Source of the DNA: Exophiala sp. HKRS030
Taxonomy: Eukaryota; Ascomycota; Eurotiomycetes; Chaetothyriales; Herpotrichiellaceae
Direction: 5' to 3'
Length of the DNA: 64,000 nucleotides
Assembly (NCBI GenBank): GCA_023897205.1
Contig: JAHWDD010000003.1
Span: 4,839,665-4,903,664 of the forward strand
How positions within the stretch are numbered: the first letter of the stretch is position 1; each line of letters begins with the position of its first letter. The notes under the pieces are model-generated. The model did no database searches. It was not told where the DNA came from and was given only the letters and a program-made list of their open reading frames with translations. Shown here one piece after another: positions 12,001-22,989 of the stretch. The translations under genes and the position numbers were made by a program.

Positions 12001-12092
12001 TCGCTGTCAACTGAATCTTCCTGTTTGACCTCGATCGTAGCATCTTCATCTACGGAGTGCTCTCGATGCAGTTTCCGACTCGGAAGACCCAT
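9003..12092 (-). CDS. set2: Histone H3 lysine-36 methyltransferase SET2 (frame broken near the C terminus)
   Basis: SET2 rides on elongating RNA polymerase II and methylates H3K36. Exons are 12092-11564, 11512-9915 and 9805-9003, with GTGAGT...CGCAG and GTAAGT...TTCAG introns. In order: a low-complexity N terminus, the cysteine-rich AWS domain (about residues 160-215), SET (about 215-345, with NHSCNPNC and the FNYNVDRYG segment), post-SET (CYCGEVNC), a WW domain (about 613-640, GWFATQ...TYFYS...TTW), and the SRI domain binding the polymerase CTD (about 690-790, spanning the last intron), then proline and acidic tracts. At 9108-9111 (CCCC on the plus strand) the frame appears to lose one base. 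Before it the tail is acidic; after it the uncorrected frame becomes tryptophan-rich and basic, while the shifted frame gives [13 protein letters not shown] and an acidic tail ending at TAA 9005-9003. Exon lengths sum to 3n+2, as one missing base predicts. Expected product about 976 residues. Confidence 0.93.
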
Positions 12093-13424
12093 GGTGACGA
12101 GGGGTGCACTGTCGAGGTCGATCTAGGTGGCAGTTTAGGATCCAGTGTTGAAGTTATTGAGGCGGTGAAAAACTTGACAGTCCTAGTCGTCATGGAAAAG
12201 CGTGGCCCAGGCCCCGAACACCGACCACAAGCCGACAGAGATTTCTTGAAGAGGCCCGATCGGCCTTAACGAAAGAGACAAAGGTCTTCTCAAGACCCTT
12301 TTGTATGATTTGATGCTAGATCAAGACTGTTGGTTGGGAACACGACAGAATTCTAGCTTCGCCGTCCGGGCTGGTAAAGAGGGGCAAAGCCACAAAAGCA
12401 CTGCGACAAGATAGAGGCTAGAGGGCAAAAGTAGCACAGGTCGCCAGTCTTCTTTTCCCTGGCTAGTTTGAAAGTAATGCAGTGACAAGGGCGAAGTTGC
12501 GGTCGGGTGAAGTTGATCGATTCAAAAACGGTGCAAAGTGAAGGTTGATGGCAGAGTGTCTCATTTTCCGCCACGCGGAAAGCACAGATATGCACACGGG
12601 AGGTTTCCCTTGGTGAGAACCACCACTCACAGCAATTACCCCAAAACAGCTGAATCACAAATGGGACAAAAACCAAAAGAAACCACGGTGATGTACAGTG
12701 AACAAGGTCGTGATTAAATTGCCTCTAAGGGCTTTGCAGATTGGGACAAGCTCAGATGGTGGGAAGGTAAGGTAAGGTAGGTTGGGACAAGGACGATGGA
12801 AAGAATCCATTTGCCCATCAACCTTGACACGGACCAAGGCGAAATGCCAAGACCCACCCAACTCTGCTTCTGCTCGCCGCTCACCCTGGCCCTCGCCCTG
12901 GCCCTCCTGTTTGCTCTGCTCTGTGCTGCTCTTTGCTTTCTGCTTTCTGCTTTCTGCTCTGCATGTCATCTTTCGCCGCTGAAATGTATCAGGTAATCTG
13001 TGAACCACAGTCCTTCGGGTGGAGGGCATCTCACACAAATTCCTGCCACTGATACAGCCTCTCCGTTGGCATCGCACCCCAGGTTTCCTGTGAAGCCACG
13101 TACATATCCCATATCCCCAAAAGCCATCTATGCACTTCTACTATCTCAGCTCGGTGTCTTCGCGTATCTGCTCGTGAGATTCAGCGCCAACCGGATATAG
13201 AGGGAAAGACTCGGGATAGTTTCATCGCCCGATCGACACAGAATCTCCTCCTAATGGCGGCGAGGCTGAACCACATAGAGCCTGGCGGTCAAGAATTCGC
13301 GTCGGCGTCATCGAGACTTCAATCATGATCGCTGAGGTCGCCTTCGAAATTACAGAGTGTGTTCTCTCACTTGAGCGATGGGGCTTTGCCGTTTGACCTT
13401 CGAAGTCCTTCATTTCCTTCGCCT
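12093..13424. other. SET2 promoter and downstream region of the kinase gene
   Basis: No gene supported. A pyrimidine-rich, partly repetitive tract with three CTTTCTG-like units lies at about 12870-12965. It stands upstream of SET2, whose coding strand is the opposite one. Confidence 0.6.
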
Positions 13425-16179
13425 TCAGCCATCTTCATCCCTTGACCGCGATCGGCTTTTGGTCAAGGTGTCAACAAACCCGCGTAGTGAAGTCTTCGCT
13501 AGACGTCCTTTATCTACTGCCTTACCTTTCCACATCGCAGATCGGCCGCTTGGCGACTGCGGAAGACCAGCGCTCGGATCTACATCATCGCGTGTTGATT
13601 GAGACGAGGGAATCTGTTTGGGTGTCTCTTGACCTGCACTCTTGCCCTCAGCCCGTCGTGCCTTTTCAGCGGCGATCAATTCGCGGCTCTCCTGTTTGCG
13701 TTTCTCATATTCTTCCCTGGCTGCTTGTCGTAATGCCCGGCTAACCTCTGTCACTCGTGCTTTGCGGGTCGAAAACTGCGTGTAATCTTTGAATTGGTTT
13801 TTGGCCTCTTCACCCTTTGCCGCCCATTTCCCGGCAAATCCACTGATAGCCATCAGCCTAGCGTCCACACGACGTGTCAAATACACATTGGGTTCCTTGT
13901 TCTGTTCTTTCGCACGTGCCATTATTCTTTCGATTTCATCGCGGTATGCAGTTTCATAAATATCGACATCGGCCGCGCCAGGACTTTCGCTGACAATAGG
14001 CACCGTGTCTCCTCCGGGAATAAAATTCTCATCGTCATCGTTGTATGAGCTTGTGCCGGCAAAGGTTGAAGGACCAATGTACAAAAAGAGCTGATCCTGT
14101 AATGGATCACGGGCGTGACCTCGAGTTCCGATTTCATCCGCGGTATAGGCATGGGATTTGATTGAACGAAAGGGTGGAAGTTTGTCAGGCCCCAGAAGAT
14201 CCATGTCCTCAGATGCATAGAGCTTAGCCACAGCATCATCGGAATCCGTACTGGTGTCGCTCAACAACCCTGGTGGTGGGTTCGACGCAGAAGTGACTGC
14301 GGTGTCATCTGTTACAATACTAGTATCATCGATGCTCAACGTTGGTACGGGCCTCATCTTCAACTTTCTTATCTCTTCATCGAGAGATTCTAGTTGTGCT
14401 TTCTGCTCCTCCTCACCATGCCCAAATGCGTTGAAACTGTGGGACTTTGGAGGCAGTGTAACATGTCCTTTCAGCATAGCGGCTGGTGGATGAGAAAAAT
14501 GTGCATCTGCAGTATCTCCAAGGATGGAGACTAAGGGAGCGGATTTGCTCTTGTCCAGTAAAGATTTGAACTTATTCACCGCTTTCACCTGCAACTTCGT
14601 CAGTAATGTAAACTGCTAGAGCAAGAATGATGCGCTCCTTACAACTGTCATCAAATTAGCCATATTCTTCGTGATTGCAGCATTCATTTCCGCCTCTGTT
14701 GGTGGCTCGACGAGGTCAGATGTGTTCTCTTCCTCGGATAGCAATTTGTCTTTTCCTCTGCGAGTTACCCAGGGATGGTCCTGAAAAGGTCAGTTGTTAT
14801 TTTACACGGAGAAGAGGAAATCCTACCCTCAATTCGGGCATCCTGATACGTTTGGCAGGGTCTTTTTCTAACAGTCTCGTCATCAGGTCTCGAAAATCTT
14901 CGTCGTCCTCGCCGCTCAAATCTGGAGTGTCCGTCTTGATCGCTTCATATAGCTCGAAGATGCCTGTCTTTTCGAAAGGAATTTTGCCATACTTTAAACA
15001 GTACAGCGTTACTCCCATGGACCATATGTCTGCGGCTCTGCCTGAGACATCTCCATGACGTGCAATGCACAGTTCTGGGGGTAAAAAGGCAGGGCTTCCG
15101 GCAGACTTTGCAGTCAGCATTTCGGAATCCTTGGAAAACATCTCAGAGACTCCAAAATCGACAACTTTCAATACATCGTCGTCGGTGACCAAACAATTGT
15201 CCGGCTTAATATCCCGATGTACCACGCCTTGGGCGTGTAGATATTCAATTCCCAAGATTAGATCTCGGAACCAGTATCGACACACATGATCAGGGTAGGG
15301 ATCTGCTCTTTCGTCCAAGCCGACCCTCATCACAACGCCTTTTTTGCACATCTCCATAACCATGTACATGGAATCCTCCGTGGGATCATCGAGCACTTCG
15401 ATTAGTGATACTAAATTGGGATGATTGAGTTTTTTCATGATCGCAATCTCCTCTTTTATCAAATCAATTGAATTTATCTGCTGCGCATCTTCGCCAGGAT
15501 TCCTGTGCAAAGGCGAATTGAAGCCCTGTAAAGCGCCTCGTTTTCGTTGGTTGAAGGGTTTACGGAGGATATGAGATTGGGCCCGTTTTCGAAGTCGGGC
15601 TTTGGAGAACTCCTTGACTGCCTGCACCGAATTTAGCCATGACAAGCGACGCGACATCTCGGGCACTTACATATTCTGTGCCGTACTGGTCAACGGCGAG
15701 ATGCACCGCCCCAAATGAGCCTCGACCGATCTCTTGTTTGATGATATATTGATTGATGCGATGTTCTGCGACGCCGTCATCGTGACTGGTCACATATTCG
15801 GAACGAGCATTGAGGGATTCCTTAAGAAGCGGGCGTCAACAAGAGTAAGAGGCCTGTGTAGATGAAAATTACCTTGATCTGTCTTGGGGCAGAGGGAGTG
15901 CGGCGATGGTGACGGAGGGGACTGGTGTATTCAGGGCTCGACCTGAGAGAGAAGTACGTGTTAGAACTCATGTGATGGGAGGGAAATTTGAAGGAGCGAG
16001 ACTTGCAAATGCTTGACCACTGGAGGTTTGGGTATATCTGTGTCGGGTTTGCGGACTTGGTTGTCGGCGTGTTCAGCTTGAGGTTGAGGGCGTGCAACAG
16101 GCTTTCGATGAATTACCGGTGGGAAGCGAGAAGTGGCTTCCTCCGCCTCCGTGGACGTAGGGGATGCAACAATGTCCAT
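13425..16179 (-). CDS. cmkC: Calcium/calmodulin-dependent protein kinase kinase-like Ser/Thr kinase
   Basis: Belongs to the CaMKK/Sak1-Tos3-Elm1/Ssp1 group, upstream activators of CaM kinases and Snf1/AMPK. Six exons: 16179-16007, 15942-15873, 15820-15671, 15621-14827, 14780-14643, 14588-13425; 829 residues, all frames consistent. Kinase motifs: GRGSFGAVHLA (Gly loop), AVKEFSK (catalytic Lys), an inserted Arg/Pro-rich segment after RKRAQSH typical of CaMKKs, HRDIKPDN (catalytic loop), VVDFGVS (Mg loop) and SPAFLPPEL in place of the usual APE. The C-terminal half has an acidic region and a basic coiled segment, then an RS-rich tail. The first intron (15943-16006) only works as a GC-AG intron: donor GCAAGT, branch TTCTAAC, acceptor CTCTCAG. 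It joins exon 1 in the phase needed for SSPEYTSPLR. The symbol follows the A. nidulans CaMKK and is assigned by similarity. Confidence 0.9.
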
Positions 16180-16899
16180 GCCGCATTCGACATCTGCGAG
16201 TTCGAGTTTCCAAAGGCTACAGCATAAAGAGCCTCAAAGACCCGATGTGGGTTTTGTTGCACAATGGTGTTGGTAAGAAAACGAAAGTTGAGGGCTGTAG
16301 CTGACGCAATGCCAGCTGAATGATTGTGTTTCTGTGGTACACGCTTGGGTTAGGGTCGAATCATACCACGGTCTTGCTGCAAACCCCACTGACTTAGGGT
16401 GGTTATCAGACTCAAAGACAGTGATAGCGGTGACGGCTTACTCTTCCAGGAGGATGTAGCCTTAGACCCTGATAGCGCTTCAATCCTCCAGAGCGCAGGA
16501 AGTGTAGATTGGACTAAAGGTCGGACTACCTCCATCCATAGCAGGTTTCTAAGCCAATCAGAGGACAGCTGCCCCTCACCCCGCTCTGGCTTTGGGTTAA
16601 GGGCGACTACTAAGCCTAACTTTGACATTTTAGGGTTGCTCTTATGCTGTCTTGAATGCTAAATTACCCTGAGGCTCCCGTGAGCTCCCCTCTCTTTGGG
16701 GTCCTTTGGGCCTCAGGCCAACCCCGAATGTGCCCAAGATCTCCAATCGTCCGGCATTCTGTTCCGAGAGTCACTCACAACCCCTGGAAGTCTTATCCTC
16801 TCTGCGCCAACCCCAAACTGCGCCGTTGAAGTTCAGACATCGTCAAGGTGCCCGTTCCGACTTGACGCTCCCGCCAGTGGCTCAGCAGAGCCAAATAAA
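16180..16899. other. divergent promoter region, kinase and BET5
   Basis: About 720 bp between two divergent start codons. No gene supported. Two isolated TTAGGG words (16350, 16630) occur but form no array. Confidence 0.6.
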
Positions 16900-17580
16900 A
16901 TGGTGGTGTATTCCTTTTACATATTTGATCGGCATGGTGAGTGACTGACTGTTCGGGGTGGCCATGGAAGAGGACAGACACTGATGATCATCAACGACGG
17001 CAGCCGAGTGTATCTATAAGAAACGATGGACGACACCTGTGATCTCCACCTCGGGGAAAGCCTCAAGACCACCTTCACAGGCCTACGTCAATGGCAATGC
17101 CCAGTCGCGACCAGGATTGAGCGCTGAGGATGATGCCAAACTCATTTTCGGCACAGTCTTCTCGCTACGCAACATGGTGCGGAAGTTGGGGGGAGAAGAT
17201 GACAGGTTTGTCACCGATCATCAATACCCTATACCCTTGTGGACATGCTGTAACTAATGTGATATTGCAGCTTCTTATCCTACCGAACCTCACAGTATAA
17301 GCTCCATTTCTATGAAACTCCTACCAATACAAAGTTCGTTATGCTCACCGACACCAAGTCTGGCTCAATGAGGATTGCTTTGCAACAGATATATGTCAAC
17401 TGCTACGTGGAATATGTGGTCAAGAATCCACTATCACCCGTCGAACATCCCGGTGGAATAGGTGTGAACAATGAATTATTCGAAGCGAGCTTGGAACAGT
17501 TTGTGGTGAGAGAACCCCTTCTGGACAATCTGTCTTCGGCGCAGGTTGGAACTAATGAGTATCTCAGGATCGGGTTCTGA
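16900..17580 (+). CDS. bet5: TRAPP complex core subunit BET5 (TRAPPC1, sybindin family)
   Basis: BET5 is a longin-fold core subunit of TRAPP, the tethering complex and Rab (Ypt1) exchange factor for ER-to-Golgi transport. Three exons: 16900-16936, 17004-17205 and 17271-17580, with GTGAGT...GGCAG and GTTTGT...TGCAG introns; 182 residues. The N terminus MVVYSFYIFDRH is split by intron 1 and continues AECIYKKRW, which decides the start and the tiny first exon. LIFGTVFSLRNMVRKLGG and, after intron 2, FLSYRTSQYKLHFYETPT...FVMLTDTKSGSM and CYVEYVVKNPL follow the family. Residues about 25-50 form a serine/proline-rich insertion common in filamentous fungi and absent from the short animal protein. 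Confidence 0.95.
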
Positions 17581-20500
17581 ACACGGTGTGATGAGAAAAT
17601 ATCGAGGCGAAATATCACCAGAGGTCTACAAAGAGCAAGCGTCGCTGTGTGCGTCGCTGTGCAAGCATTCGGCCCAAGCAGTATCCGGGCCAGCTCCCAG
17701 ATCCTGGCCTGAGAACGGGCATTCGCAGCAGTTGTCAAGTTCTCAACCAAATGCACGGTGGATCGACGATGCCATTTTTAGAGATGGATATCTTGGAACA
17801 GCAACTTTGCACAGTTGGCTATTTCTGAAGATTGGACTCGAGTTTGGGCCCCAGAAGAGGTCATATGAGCACAATCAATCCCAATTTCACTACGGATCAT
17901 CCGGATGAGAAACTGCGGAAGAGGTTCTGGAACGTGGCTAGACAGACAAGAACATGTAGGTACCCTGTTTTTGACCAAGGCAGCGATATTACCGGCTGTG
18001 CAGAAAACAGGATCAATACGACGAGGAATGAGTACAGGGAGATGAAGACGCAGTCTGGGTTGACCAATCCGTAGTGGGCATGGGGATTTTGTTATACCAT
18101 TGGGTCAGGTCGTATTACACTAATTTGAGCGACCAAAGATCCTGCGTTGGTGGTGTAGCCAATGACGAAAATGGCGCCCCAAACATTTGCGAGGGCCCAG
18201 ATTTAGGGACCAGTAACCAAGCAAAATGCTGACTCGTATCAGTTTTCACAGAAATTCCATGCAATTGTATTTGTGTATTTCGCTGCATTGGGCTAGTCAT
18301 GTCAAAAAGATCTCTGAAAGTCCCAGCAAGAAAAAGAATAGTACTTGGTATACCACCAGCTGAATAATTGATCCCTGCATCCATGTTGCCAAGAAACCTT
18401 CAGAGTACTACAGGACCTGGAGCAGACGTCGAGGATCCAGGATCCATGGCCCAAAGCACTCCACAGATGATCATGGCCGTATCATGATTAAGTAATAACT
18501 CTTGACTGGTCGGACCGGCCATGACCGGTGTCCATGAAGCGTAGAGTCTCAGAGCGTAATCATCTGATCCATGAAGCGCGCAAGGCTGTCACGAGGCACA
18601 TGACGCAGCAGATGCAGCCGTTCAGGCCTCTGCGGCCAAAAAAGCAGCCTTGGTCAATATGCACAGCGTAGCGTCGTGACTGTCTGAACTCTGAACCCAT
18701 GATCTCAGGCGGTAAATGATATGGTGCGAGTCGTGGAACGTGTCAGCTGAAAAGCGCCTGATATGAGAAGACGATCGATAGCACCTTGGGCTCGATGACA
18801 GGTTTTCATTGGCGCGCGGAGCAGCTCAACGTCGAAAGACTTACAGACGAGAGTACCATAGGTGGAACCCATACATTGTCTGATTGTATAGGCCTGGATG
18901 GAGCACTCCGTACACTGGTTGATGACAGACAGAGGCGCCACAAGACACGAGGAGTGGCTCGTGCCACAGCCACAGCCACAGCCACCTGCCAGCGGATGTA
19001 CCCGGACTGACCGCGGTCACGGTCGGCGGCTGATCGACAGAACCTGAGCTCTGATGTTCTCGAGATCTGGAGAAGACCAGGACTTGTCTGGCCCGTTGTG
19101 TGAACAAGATCTAACTCGCGTGATGTACCGATATCTAAGATTTGTAGCACAGTGTATGGAATCTGTACGTGGGCATTATCGTCGTGTCTCACAGGCCACG
19201 ACTCACCATATTGTGTCTCACTTGTTGCGGCTCTCTCCCTAGATCTTACTCAGGCGGTTGCTTGAGCCAAGGTCGCAAGAATCCACTGCTAGGGATCATC
19301 GGCGAACATCCACAATAACACTTAATGGCATGAGTTAATACTTATGGGAACAAGTTGGTACTCCGCTACTTGGGTGTTGCGTGGGTGGACCAAGTCGTAC
19401 AATGACCTCTTGGAGATAATGTTCTGGTCTGACCGTTGACTTTTAGTTGCGATGGTGAGAGATTCCCACTTTGGCCACTAAGAGGCGCTAGTGTTCCAGG
19501 GCCGAGGGCCGAGGGCCTAGGGGTGGCGTTAGCGCTTCTTCAGCTTTTCAGGAACGCCTCCTCGACCGTCTTGCAGTCTTGCAGACGCACCCCTGCAGTG
19601 CCCAATTAACCTTTCATGGTGAATCCCTGGTACCTGAGGCTAGTTAAGTCCAGGGGCACTGGGGGGAGTGAGGGGCCTACAGGCCGAACAGCCTAACCTT
19701 CAAGAGCGGGAGGGTCGACTTGCCTAACTAGTTGAACACCCCTGGACGCAGGCACTCAGGCGAAATCCAACCCTAGTCATCCTCCAGTTTTGTACTCTGT
19801 ACGGAATAGATACTGTGCTAGCATACCACGCATACCTACTAGGTAGTGGGCTGGTAGGCTGGTAGGCTGGCACCTGGTAGGTTGGAAAGGTAGTCACGGG
19901 TAGTACGCCTTCATGTCGTATTTGCTCTGTACCTCCTTGGCGCCTGCCGTGGACGGTGTGGACCGTCGGGACCATGGTAGCCTGGAAGGTGCTGGAGTTC
20001 CCTGACTGCCTTGGCCAATCCTACGTTAACCATGCTTTATTCGCACGCAATTTGCTCCCACCTTTTGGCCTTTGGTTGGCCTTGGAATGTTGCACCTTGT
20101 CACCGTGATCGTCTTGGTCGCTTTGACTTGTGCCATTCGCCTCTTGCCTCGCACCTGCCTCCCCTGCCGTGCCCTGTCGTGCCTTCTCTGCATGAGCCAT
20201 CAGCGCAATCCAAAGTCCAAGGCCCACGAAGACCCTCGTCAAAACCTCATCTTGCAGCAATAATTTCGCAACCGAATATCGTGCCATTGCATTGGTTGAT
20301 ATTCCCGATCCTTTTGTGATTAAAAAATTCCTCGACGCGTGCTGCCATCCAGCCTCCAGCCTCCGGCCTCGATCCAGACAGACCCATCGTAGCCATCATG
20401 GCCCTCTATTCCGCCATTGGACCAATGCTGTCCCCGTACTCATCCAGACGTGGAGAGACAGACTTTTTACTCGTTCCGGTCACCCCCATCATGAGACACT

Positions 20501-21261
20501 GTCTTCTCGAACCGGGGTTATCTGCCCTTCAGACATGAGAGCTTATTTCCACTCAGACGCATCGTGGGTCCGTCATTCAGCAATGCTCCACAGTCTTCTG
20601 GTCGGATCCTGCCTTCCATGCTACCAACCAACCCACCAAGCAATATCTATGGAGTACTCAAGAGCAGGGACACTGGGAGACCGTCCATGCAATGGCATCA
20701 ACCGTACGGGATTTGACTCTGTGACTTTCTAACTCTCTGGGGTTTGCCCAGAAACCCGGAAACTCAGAAGCCAGAAAATCCTCCTCATTAAAAACGGCTG
20801 CAACTCACCACACCCTGGTCGTGGACTCTTCGTGCCACCATCACCACCATTCAATTCAACCCTCTCGAATCCACAATTTCCAATCCTGAATCCGATATCC
20901 ATCCGCGAGATACAATCGCTTTCCATTCTTCCTGCTGACGTTGAGGCCCCAATTACTAGTGCCCTTGTCCTCTTCACACTTCAATACCTTTCTAGCCTCC
21001 TGCCTTGCAGTCCCTCCCCGGACTTCGTATACTTCCCATCGCCTGTCATTCATATCCTTGGCCTGTCCCACTCACTCTCCGTCACCACGTTTTTCTCAAC
21101 CTTTCCTCAACACCTTCGCCCTTCTCGACACAACACGCGACCGATACTACAACGCTTGCCTCACCGCTGTCCCCTTTCCCTCTTCCTCTCCCAGTCTACT
21201 GTCGCGGTTATGATACTATAGAACATCTCTCTCTGGCACCCTGCCTCCGATCATCATTGCA
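17581..21261. other. gene-poor interval
   Basis: A 3.7-kb stretch with only short unrelated open frames (the longest near 17546-17908 and 20292-20732) and no recognisable domain or intron-joined product. Small repeats occur: three CCACAG units at 18964-18984 and GTAGGCTG units near 19855-19875. The last few hundred bases (20800-21261) are pyrimidine rich and are probably the promoter and leader of the receptor gene. Confidence 0.5.
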
Positions 21262-22989
21262 ATGTCTTCGTCAAATCTTCGTGGACTATGTCCTCCTCCG
21301 TTCCTCCAGGAAGCACTCTTCCCAGAGACTGGCGGATGTATGTACCCGTTCAACAAATCCAAACGTCCGAGCACATCCATACTGACAAGATCAAAGTTGT
21401 CTCTGGAAGGTTTTGCATGCCTGTTGCCGCTCTTCGAAACGCTACCTGCTGTCTACCATGCCCCGTCACCGATTGGACCTATTCTGATGGTCAGGCAGTT
21501 CCTTCCGATCAAATATGCGACGGTTATGCTGACAGGACAACCAGGCTTTGAACAAAGGACATCGATTGCCAATTGGGTCAACTTGGCTGCCTTCATTCTA
21601 TCAGTCTATCTCGTCTTATCATTTATAGTCTTACCTGTCAAGTTCACCCACAGGCACTATCTGAGTGTTTGCGTTACCCTTGGGGTCATCTTCTTGGAAG
21701 TAAGAAAGGACACCTCTCGGTATTGTACTGGACTGACTCAATCTGCATAGCTTGCCTTCATTGTACCCCTGGCCACCAAACCCGATCAATGCTTCAACGA
21801 GATAACCCCCAATGATATGAAGTCCAGCGGGTCTTGCGCCATCAGTGGCGCATTTGTCTTGTTCGGAGGTCTGGCAATCGTCATCTGGGTCTTCTGTCGA
21901 GCTCTTGCTCTGCACCTTCAGATCTGCTGGGAAGTAGTACCCGGAGATGGCTTCTTTTATTCCGCATTGGCATTTGGCTGGTTGTTACCGGCCATTGGCC
22001 TAGCAGTTACTCTCTCCTTGACGGGTGTGTCCTACAGATTTGGAAGTGTCTGCCATATCAACCACAAGTACGCACTTCAAGACTTCTGGGGACCAATGCT
22101 TGCATTTGCCGCGTTGGCCTTGGTATTGCAGTTCATCACCATTGGCTACTGTATTCAGGTCTACGTCAGGAGTTTACTGGATGATAAGACCACCACCAAC
22201 ACGAGCTCTCAAGCTCCCACATATTCTGGCAGTGTCAAGACCATGTCAGCTCGGCAAGCCTACAGGAGAGTCAAGAAAGTCATTCAGCTTCAGTGGCGTG
22301 GCGCAGCTATTGTACTGGTCATCATTGGAGAGGTCGTATTCTTTGCCATTGTCTTCGTGTCGATGGACAACAGCACCCAAGTCAATACCGAAATGCTTCA
22401 GAGAGCGGAGCCGTGGCTTCTCTGTCTCGTCTCCACTCAGGGTGACAGGAAGGAATGTCTACAGTATGCACGGGATCTAGTAGAATCTGAAGGCGTTATC
22501 CTGGCAGTACTCATCATCTTAGGGGTAAGTATTCGACTGTTTGGCTGTGGTCATTTGATACTAATGGCACTGCAGTTGAGTGGATTCTGGTGTTTGATGT
22601 TCTTCGGAAGATGGTCCATGATTGAGGGCTGGAAAGATTTATTCCGAAGGAGATTCACACGAAAGAACGAATTCGTCTCGGCGGATGCCAGACGTTTGTC
22701 TCAGGATCCTCGTACGTACGAACTATTGGCCGGCAACCAACCAACGCTGAACCTCACGTCTCCAGATCGAGCGTTGACGAGTCCTCTCGCTCGCTCGCCA
22801 TATACTCCTGAACCTGATATCAAGTCTGATCTTTTCGGTGGTACCCGGACCTATGTCAATCCAGTTTCGAGCTTTTCATATCCACAGCCTCCACCCCAAG
22901 GTCGGGACTGGGATCCTAGATCAACGCATGCATCTTCTTTTGACCCCGACTCAAAGTCAAGCTATCAGATGAACAAGTATCCCGGATAA
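21262..22989 (+). CDS. Fungal frizzled-like seven-transmembrane receptor
   Basis: Putative plasma-membrane GPCR-like protein of the fungal frizzled/smoothened-like group; the ligand is unknown. Five exons: 21262-21337, 21397-21489, 21545-21699, 21751-22524 and 22576-22989; all phases agree and give 503 residues. Intron 4 is 51 nt and would be read through in a raw ORF; it has a GTAAGT donor and TACTAAT branch. The N-terminal ectodomain contains clustered cysteines (GRFCMP, CCLPCPVTDWTYSD). Seven hydrophobic helices follow: NLAAFILSVYLVLSF, HYLSVCVTLGVIF, GAFVLFGGLAIVIWVF, ALAFGWLLPAIGLAV, LAFAALALVLQFITIGY, GAAIVLVIIGEVVFFAIVF and EGVILAVLIILGLSGF. A soluble serine/proline-rich tail of about 130 residues is a likely site of phosphorylation. 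Helix count and cysteine pattern are read from the sequence; the family assignment is by recall. Confidence 0.8.

Noticed and set aside
16347..16635. telomere-like TTAGGG words
   Set aside because: Only two isolated copies, no tandem array.
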